This document shows, piece by piece, positions 6,369 through 10,106 of a DNA stretch of 10,106 nucleotides (position 1 is its first letter; each line of letters starts with the position of its first letter). This DNA comes from an uncultured Bacillota bacterium (GTDB lineage Bacteria; Bacillota; Sulfobacillia; UBA995; UBA9673): positions 1 through 10,106 of the forward strand of contig CALMHV010000048.1 of the NCBI GenBank assembly GCA_937863905.1. The letters are read 5' to 3'. Made by a program: the position numbers and the translations under genes. The notes under the pieces are model-generated. The model was not told where the DNA came from and did not search any database. It saw only the letters and a list, made by a program, of their open reading frames with translations.

Positions 6369-7639
6369 GACTCCTGGTCCCCCTCTCCCCCGGGTTCCTC
6401 GCGGCGCCCGGAAGGCTCCAGAAGGCGCGCCCGCGTCAGAGAACGCTCTCCGAACCGGTCTTTGATTCTATCTACGACCCGAGATACCCTCCGGAGCTTC
6501 TCCGATGGGTCGAAAAGGGTCGTTGGAGGGTTCTGGGACCGTTGGAGGTTCGCCACCCCGACCCCGAGGAGCCGGACCTCCAGACCCGGCTTCCAGAAGG
6601 CGGTGAGGGCCTGGCAGGCCTCGGCGTGGATGTCTTCCGCCAGGTCGGTGGCCTCCGGCAGGGTCCGCGAACGGGTCACCGTGGTGAAGTCGGCCCTGCG
6701 GATCTTGACGACCACTGTCCGCCCGACGTAGCCGTGGCGGCGGAGCCTTCTCGCTACCGCGTCGGCCAGACCGAGGAGCGTACCCTGGAGTTCGGCGAGG
6801 TCGCCGACGTCCTTGGCGAAAGTCGTCTCCCGGCTGAGGGACTTCGCCTCTCCCGCCGAGTCGGCCGGCAGGACCGGCGTATCGTCCCGGCCGTTGGCCG
6901 CGTCGTGGAGGTGCCGTCCGGACACGCCGAACTCACGGGCCAGCAGTTCCAGGGGGTAGTGCGCGAGGTCGCCCACGCTCTGGATGCCGAGACGGCGGAG
7001 ATGGTCGACCGAACTCGGGCCGACGCCGTGAAGGAAGCCGACGGGCTTGGGCCAGATGAGTCTGGGCACGTCCTCCGCCAGGAGGACGGTGAGGCCGTCG
7101 GGTTTCTGGAGACCCGAGGCCGTCTTGGCCAGGAGGCGGTTCGGCGCCACGCCGACCGAGCAGGTGAGCCCGGTCTCGCGCCGCACCACGGCCTTGATGG
7201 CCCGGCCGACCCTGACCGCGGCCGAGGGGTCGGTGCCGACGCCGGGGGCCTGCGGGAGGGTCGGAGCGGCCTGTCCGTCCTGCGGTTCCAGGAGGTGCTC
7301 GCAGCCGGTCACGTCGAGGTAGGCCTCGTCGATGGAGGCCTGGTCCACCAGGGGGGTGAAGCGCTCCAGGATGGTCAGGACCCGGCGGGAGTACTCCTCG
7401 TAGGCCTCGTGGTTGCCGGGAAGGAAGACCCCGTCAGGGCAGAGCCGCTTCGCTTGCGAGGTGGGCATGGCCGCGTGCACGCCGTACCGCCGGGCCTCAT
7501 AGGAGGCCGAGGAAACGACGCCCCGGCTCTCGGGTGGCCCGCCGACGATGACGGCCCGACCGGTCAGACCCGGGTCCAGCACCTGCTCTACCGAGGGGAA
7601 GAAGGCGTCCATGTCGACGTGCAGGATCCATCGGGACAC
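6365..7639 (-). CDS. dinB: DNA polymerase IV, Y-family translesion polymerase
   Basis: A 424-residue error-prone polymerase that copies past damaged template bases. Palm: ILHVDMDAFFPSVE (5-18) with catalytic Asp9 and the steric gate Phe14; SIDEAYLDVTG (102-112) with catalytic Asp104 and Glu105. TCSVGVAPNRLLAKTASGLQ (159-178) is the typical palm segment, LHGVGPSSVDHLRRLGI (203-219) is the helix-hairpin-helix thumb, and SLSRETTFAKD (267-277) leads into the little-finger domain. A Pro/Gln/Gly-rich stretch at about 117-140 is an extra loop relative to ordinary DinB proteins. TTLFD at 373-377 resembles a degenerate beta-clamp-binding motif, and a charged tail (about 408-424) follows it. The start is GTG 7639-7637 with a G-rich site immediately upstream, adjacent to a large hairpin in the ndk gap. 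It overlaps the DUF72 gene by 4 nt. No LexA-type operator was recognised. Confidence 0.96.
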   Translation of the reverse strand: MSRWILHVDMDAFFPSVEQVLDPGLTGRAVIVGGPPESRGVVSSASYEARRYGVHAAMPTSQAKRLCPDGVFLPGNHEAYEEYSRRVLTILERFTPLVDQASIDEAYLDVTGCEHLLEPQDGQAAPTLPQAPGVGTDPSAAVRVGRAIKAVVRRETGLTCSVGVAPNRLLAKTASGLQKPDGLTVLLAEDVPRLIWPKPVGFLHGVGPSSVDHLRRLGIQSVGDLAHYPLELLAREFGVSGRHLHDAANGRDDTPVLPADSAGEAKSLSRETTFAKDVGDLAELQGTLLGLADAVARRLRRHGYVGRTVVVKIRRADFTTVTRSRTLPEATDLAEDIHAEACQALTAFWKPGLEVRLLGVGVANLQRSQNPPTTLFDPSEKLRRVSRVVDRIKDRFGERSLTRARLLEPSGRREEPGGEGDQES

Positions 7640-7651
7640 ACGTTCTCCCCC

Positions 7652-7702
7652 CCACGGGCGCCTCCGGCGGTCACTAGGCCAAAGGGCCCGCCGGCGCCGT
7701 GG
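7652..7702 (-). promoter_or_regulatory. Large hairpin in the ndk-dinB gap, abutting the dinB ribosome site
   Basis: On the minus strand the gap folds as CCACG, GCG and CCGGCGG pairing with CCGCCGG, CGC and CGTGG: 15 Watson-Crick pairs with one 1-nt and one 3-nt bulge and a 17-nt loop. The 3' arm ends directly against GGGGGGGAG, the dinB Shine-Dalgarno region, 12 nt before its GTG. No T-run follows, so a classical terminator is unlikely. Candidate roles are mRNA processing between ndk and dinB, or limiting ribosome access to dinB. Confidence 0.5.
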
Positions 7703-7708
7703 CCTCGG

Positions 7709-8308
7709 TCAGGCCAGGACGTCCTCGTCGGCCCGCCGGTAGACGCACGGCTTCTCCGTCCCAAACCAGTGGGCCGTCTCGTGGGCCACCTCCTCCGGCG
7801 TCGAGGACGCGTGGACGAGGTTCCGCACCGCGCGCTTAGTGGCGTTGCCCACCACGGCCGACGTGGATGAGTAGCTGCCGCGGATGGAGCCCGGGTCGGC
7901 GGAGAAGGGCATCGTCGCCCCGCAAAGCTTGCGCACCGTGGTGATGGCGTGCAGACCCTCGAAGATGACGGCCACGACCGGCCCGGACGACAGGTAGTCG
8001 ATGTTCCACGCCTTGACCATCTCGCCTATCTTCATCGGGTCGGTCGTGCCGACCTCGGCGATGGGGTCGAGACCCCGGTCCTTGTAGGTCTCGAGGGTCT
8101 TCTTCCCCATCCCGGCTATCCACTCGGGCGTGTTGGGGTAGTGGCGGGCGACGAAGTCGCGCGTGGGCATCACCATCTTAAGAGCCACTATCTTCAGGCC
8201 CACGGTCTCGAAGCGGGCGAGAATCTGGCCGGCGAGACCGCGCGCCACAGCGTCCGGCTTGAGCAGGACGAGCGTGCGTTCGACGATCCCGGCAGCGTTG
8301 GGCGACAA
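7709..8308 (-). CDS. ndk: Nucleoside diphosphate kinase with internal insertion
   Basis: A 199-residue enzyme that moves the gamma-phosphate of NTPs to NDPs through a phospho-histidine. ERTLVLLKPDAVARGLAGQI (about 10-29) is the first strand with Lys17; SGPVVAVIFEGLHAITTVRK (about 108-127) and the Kpn-loop region GATMPFSADPGSIRG follow; KRAVRNLVHAS holds the catalytic His166. Bacterial Ndk is normally about 150 residues. Here an extra segment of about 30-35 residues lies at roughly 58-95 (around EWIAGMGKKTLETYKDRG), and the usual SD after the catalytic HGS or HAS is replaced by ST. Longer Ndk forms with a similar insert exist, as I recall mainly in archaea and some deep bacterial groups. The frame could open at GTG 8317, but that codon overlaps AGGAGG; TTG 8308-8306 sits 8 nt after it and gives the usual N-terminus. 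It lies 24 nt after the M42 gene. Confidence 0.93.
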   Translation of the reverse strand: MSPNAAGIVERTLVLLKPDAVARGLAGQILARFETVGLKIVALKMVMPTRDFVARHYPNTPEWIAGMGKKTLETYKDRGLDPIAEVGTTDPMKIGEMVKAWNIDYLSSGPVVAVIFEGLHAITTVRKLCGATMPFSADPGSIRGSYSSTSAVVGNATKRAVRNLVHASSTPEEVAHETAHWFGTEKPCVYRRADEDVLA

Positions 8309-8316
8309 TCGATACA

Positions 8317-8322
8317 CCTCCT
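8317..8322 (-). promoter_or_regulatory. Ribosome-binding site that sets the ndk TTG start
   Basis: AGGAGG on the minus strand followed by 8 nt and TTG. The GTG at 8317 begins with the last G of this site and so cannot use it; this moves the ndk start three codons inward. Confidence 0.7.
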
Positions 8323-8332
8323 GGGGGTCAGC

Positions 8333-9421
8333 CTAGAAGTCGGTCAGCGACGCCACCGTCTTGGTGTCCAGCTTCTTGACCAGAGCGGTGATGAGCTTCA
8401 CGGCGTTGTCGTAGTCCTCCAGGCTGATGATGGAGGTATGGCTGTGGATGTACCGCGTCGGGATGCTGAGGACCAGGCTCGGCACGCCCCCGCCGTACAT
8501 GTGGATCTTGCCGGCGTCCGTGCCCCCGCGGGCCATGGCCGAGTACTGGAACGGGATCTTCTCCTGCTTGGCGGTGTCCGCGGCCAGTTGGACCAGGCGG
8601 CGGTTGGGAATCATCGAGGAGTCGATGACCATGATGCTCGGCCCCTTGCCGACCTTGGAGGTCCCCTCGGCCTCGGTCATGCCGGGCGTATCGCCGGGGA
8701 TGTCGACCTCAAGGGCGAAGCCGACGTGCGGCTTGACGACGTCGGCGCTGGTTTGCGCGCCGCGCAGGCCGACCTCTTCCTGGACGGTGCCCACGCCGTA
8801 GATGGTGTTCGGGTGGCTCGGCCCCTTGAGGGTCTTCATCATGTCGATGAACATGGCGATACCGACACGGTCGTCCCAGGCCTTGCCCATCACCAGCTTG
8901 CCGTTGGCCATGACCTTGAACGGGCTGTCGGGCACGACCGGGTCGCCCGGGGTCACCCCCAGCGTTTCGGTGGCTTCCTTCTCGTCGACGGCCCCGATGT
9001 CGATGAACATCGCGGTGCGCTTCACGACCTTGCCCCGCTCCTCGTCGGAGAGGATATGCGGGGGCTTGGAGCCGATGATGCCGGGGACGTCGCCCTTCCT
9101 GGTCTTGACGATGACCCTCTGGGCCAGCATGACCTGTTCCCACCAACCACCGACGGGAAGGAACCGGAGGAACCCTTCTTTGGTGATGCTGGAGACGACG
9201 AACCCGATCTCATCCATGTGCCCGGCAAACATGACGCGGGGCTCGTCCGCGGAACCGCGCTTCTTGCAGATGACGCTGCCCAGCCCGTCGGAACTCACCT
9301 CCGCGAGCCCGAGCCGCCGCACTTCCTCTCGAACGAAGCGGTGAACCTCGTCTTCATAGCCGGAGATACCTGGGACCTCGCTGATCCTCTTGAGGAGATC
9401 CAGACGCTCCTTCGCCTCCAC
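8333..9421 (-). CDS. M42-family metallo-aminopeptidase (TET/glutamyl aminopeptidase type)
   Basis: A 362-residue cytoplasmic dinuclear metal aminopeptidase; family members form 12-subunit tetrahedral shells that trim peptides released by proteases. Metal and catalytic residues fit the family: His68 and Asp70 in AGHMDEIGF, Asp183 in KAWDDRVG, Glu215 (catalytic base) and Glu216 in QEEVGLRG, Asp240 in ALEVDIPGD, and His326 in TRYIHSH. The N-terminal ISEVPGISGYEDEV and the MARGGTDAGKIHM segment (296-308) are also typical. Length is normal. The specificity (Glu/Asp, Leu or Lys type) cannot be fixed from sequence alone. The start is GTG 9421-9419, with GGGGGAGG 9 nt upstream. It follows a probable speD terminator by about 20 nt, so its own promoter, if any, would have to lie inside speD, or it depends on read-through. 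It is 24 nt upstream of ndk. Confidence 0.95.
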   Translation of the reverse strand: MEAKERLDLLKRISEVPGISGYEDEVHRFVREEVRRLGLAEVSSDGLGSVICKKRGSADEPRVMFAGHMDEIGFVVSSITKEGFLRFLPVGGWWEQVMLAQRVIVKTRKGDVPGIIGSKPPHILSDEERGKVVKRTAMFIDIGAVDEKEATETLGVTPGDPVVPDSPFKVMANGKLVMGKAWDDRVGIAMFIDMMKTLKGPSHPNTIYGVGTVQEEVGLRGAQTSADVVKPHVGFALEVDIPGDTPGMTEAEGTSKVGKGPSIMVIDSSMIPNRRLVQLAADTAKQEKIPFQYSAMARGGTDAGKIHMYGGGVPSLVLSIPTRYIHSHTSIISLEDYDNAVKLITALVKKLDTKTVASLTDF

Positions 9422-9444
9422 CGGACGACGCCTCCCCCAATGTG

Positions 9445-9480
9445 AAAACGGGCCGCCCGCCTAGCCGGCGGCGACCCGTT
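9445..9480 (-). terminator. Probable intrinsic terminator of speD, overlapping its stop codon
   Basis: On the minus strand AACGGGTCGCCGCC pairs with GGCGGGCGGCCCGTT (14 pairs including one G-U, one bulged G) around a 5-nt loop GGCTA. The speD stop TAG falls at the loop and 3' edge. The stem runs into TTTT followed by CACATT. The short T-run makes it moderately strong at best, and some read-through into the M42 gene is likely. Confidence 0.6.
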
Positions 9481-9841
9481 CCTTCCCGACGTCTATGATG
9501 ACGCCCCGCTTGATCTCAGACGCGGTGACCTGTTTGGACCGGAAACTGTCGGCGATGGCGTTCACGGCATCCCAGGGGTCGACCTTGTCCCCGCACGTGA
9601 AGACGTCCACGGCCGCGTAACCGAACTCGGGCCAAGTGTGGACGGCCAGGTGCGATTCTGAGATGACGACGACTCCGCTTACGCCCTGCGGATTGAACTT
9701 GTGGAAGGCCACTTCTCTAACCTCTGCCCCGGCCTTGATGGCGGCGCCGACCATGATATCCCGGACCGTCTCGACGTCGTCGAGAGCCCGAGGGTCGCAG
9801 ACATACATCTCGGCCAGAACATGGCGTCCCAGAGCGTTCAC
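9461..9841 (-). CDS. speD: S-adenosylmethionine decarboxylase proenzyme (prokaryotic class 1B type)
   Basis: A 126-residue proenzyme that cleaves itself to make a pyruvoyl cofactor and decarboxylates S-adenosylmethionine, supplying aminopropyl groups for spermidine synthesis. The cleavage site is in VISESHLAVHTWPEFGYAAV: Glu62-Ser63, with Ser63 becoming the pyruvoyl group. His68 and Cys83 (in FTCGDKVDPW) occupy the processing and catalytic positions known for the short Thermotoga-type enzyme. Length and N-terminus (MNALGRHVLAEMY) are standard for this compact form. The start is GTG 9841-9839, with a G-run AAGGGGGG about 9 nt upstream. It has its own promoter and a structured leader upstream and a terminator at its end, so it is probably transcribed as a single-gene unit. 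No spermidine synthase gene is in the window. Confidence 0.97.
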   Translation of the reverse strand: MNALGRHVLAEMYVCDPRALDDVETVRDIMVGAAIKAGAEVREVAFHKFNPQGVSGVVVISESHLAVHTWPEFGYAAVDVFTCGDKVDPWDAVNAIADSFRSKQVTASEIKRGVIIDVGKERVAAG

Positions 9842-9926
9842 CAGGACCAGCCCCCCTTGGCTCGCTATTCATTTGGGCTGCCGGTGTTGATCCGGTCCCA
9901 CCCCATCTTGGTACCGATTCCAACTG

Positions 9927-9965
9927 GTTGACCCGGGTCTTGCCTGGAGGCCGACCCAAATCAAC
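9927..9965 (-). promoter_or_regulatory. 5'-terminal hairpin of the speD leader
   Basis: The minus strand forms a 13-bp stem, GTTGATTTGGGTC with GACCCGGGTCAAC, including three consecutive U-G pairs, around a 13-nt apical part that can itself form GCC-TCCA-GGC. The U-G pairs would be C-A mismatches on the other strand, so the structure fits an RNA read in the speD direction. The stem begins within about 2 nt of the predicted transcription start. The leader continues for about 85 nt more to speD and includes smaller palindromes (GGTACC; CCGG-N7-CCGG). It may stabilise the mRNA or act in regulation; it matches no riboswitch class I recognise. Confidence 0.5.
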
Positions 9966-9972
9966 ATGTCCA

Positions 9973-10001
9973 ATTCTATTTTGTGAGGACCCTAGTGTCA
10001 A
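9973..10001 (-). promoter_or_regulatory. speD: Sigma70/SigA-type promoter of speD
   Basis: The minus strand carries TTGACA (10001-9996), a 17-nt spacer and TAGAAT (9978-9973): a perfect -35 box, ideal spacing and a -10 box one base from TATAAT. The predicted start is near 9967-9965, which gives a leader of about 125 nt. The area is visibly more AT-rich than the coding DNA. It is the only strong promoter I found in the window. Confidence 0.85.
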
Positions 10002-10037
10002 CAGAACGTCGAACACTGTCGAGGTCAAAGGACATGA

Positions 10038-10059
10038 GGGTTCTAGCTGGGGTTCTAGC
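10038..10059. repeat. Short direct repeat upstream of the speD promoter
   Basis: GGGTTCTAGC occurs twice with a 12-nt period (10038-10047 and 10050-10059). It begins 37 nt upstream of the -35 box, a position where an activator could bind. Chance or a remnant of a longer repeat is equally possible. Confidence 0.5.
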
Positions 10060-10106
10060 CGTGCCGTGACGGCCGGGCCAGCCCGCTCTCAACCCTCGAG
10101 AAGACG

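Noticed and set aside
8315..8317. GTG as start of ndk
   Set aside because: It begins within the AGGAGG site; the TTG at 8308 has ideal spacing and gives the usual N-terminus.
6542..9445. Two long plus-strand open frames (6542-7870 and 7949-9445)
   Set aside because: They are exact antisense shadows of dinB, ndk and the M42 gene, rich in Asp/Gly/His/Arg, with no family resemblance.
838..9841. Functional link between speD and the HDAC-like gene as an acetylpolyamine pathway
   Set aside because: They are about 7.5 kb apart with unrelated genes between, and speD has its own promoter and terminator; the deacetylase substrate cannot be read from its sequence.
10034..10069. Tiny plus-strand ORF (MRVLAGVLAVP) with AAAGGA upstream
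   Set aside because: Eleven codons generated by the direct repeat, with no promoter and no known counterpart; too weak to call a leader peptide.

Overview
The window is GC-rich bacterial chromosome. Every gene I can support lies on the minus strand, so transcription runs from high to low coordinates. Long plus-strand open frames exist, but they are antisense shadows of these genes. Clear Shine-Dalgarno sites, frequent GTG and TTG starts, genes such as an M42 aminopeptidase, a MarR regulator and SpeD, and cysteine-rich (probably oxygen-sensitive) flavoproteins suggest a high-GC, probably anaerobic and possibly thermophilic member of the Bacillota or a related lineage. That assignment is inference. 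No tRNA, rRNA, CRISPR array or mobile element was seen.

Layout in transcription order. (1) 10106-9842: non-coding region upstream of speD. It holds a short direct repeat, a near-consensus sigma70-type promoter (TTGACA, 17 nt, TAGAAT) and a roughly 125-nt leader that begins with a 13-bp hairpin. (2) speD, a pyruvoyl-dependent S-adenosylmethionine decarboxylase for polyamine synthesis, ends in a probable intrinsic terminator whose loop carries the stop codon. (3) A dense run follows: M42 aminopeptidase, a nucleoside diphosphate kinase with an internal insertion, DNA polymerase IV (dinB) and a DUF72/YecE-like protein overlapping dinB by 4 nt. A strong hairpin sits between ndk and dinB, directly against the dinB ribosome-binding site. 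(4) MarR regulator, NIF3-like metal-binding protein and MFS transporter are tightly packed, with NIF3 and MFS overlapping by 29 nt; this looks like a self-regulated transport operon. (5) After 115 nt with an inverted repeat comes a three-gene cluster: iron-sulfur flavoprotein-like gene, class II HDAC-like deacetylase, then a second paralogous iron-sulfur flavoprotein-like gene that runs off the left edge.

The most unusual part is the flavoprotein-deacetylase-flavoprotein cluster (1-2794). Both flavoproteins combine an Isf-type compact cysteine motif with a C-terminal four-cysteine ribbon and a conserved tail, and they bracket a deacetylase that appears catalytically complete. Their shared role is unknown. 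Two start codons (HDAC and ndk) were moved inside the longest frame because the upstream GTG lies within the Shine-Dalgarno sequence itself.
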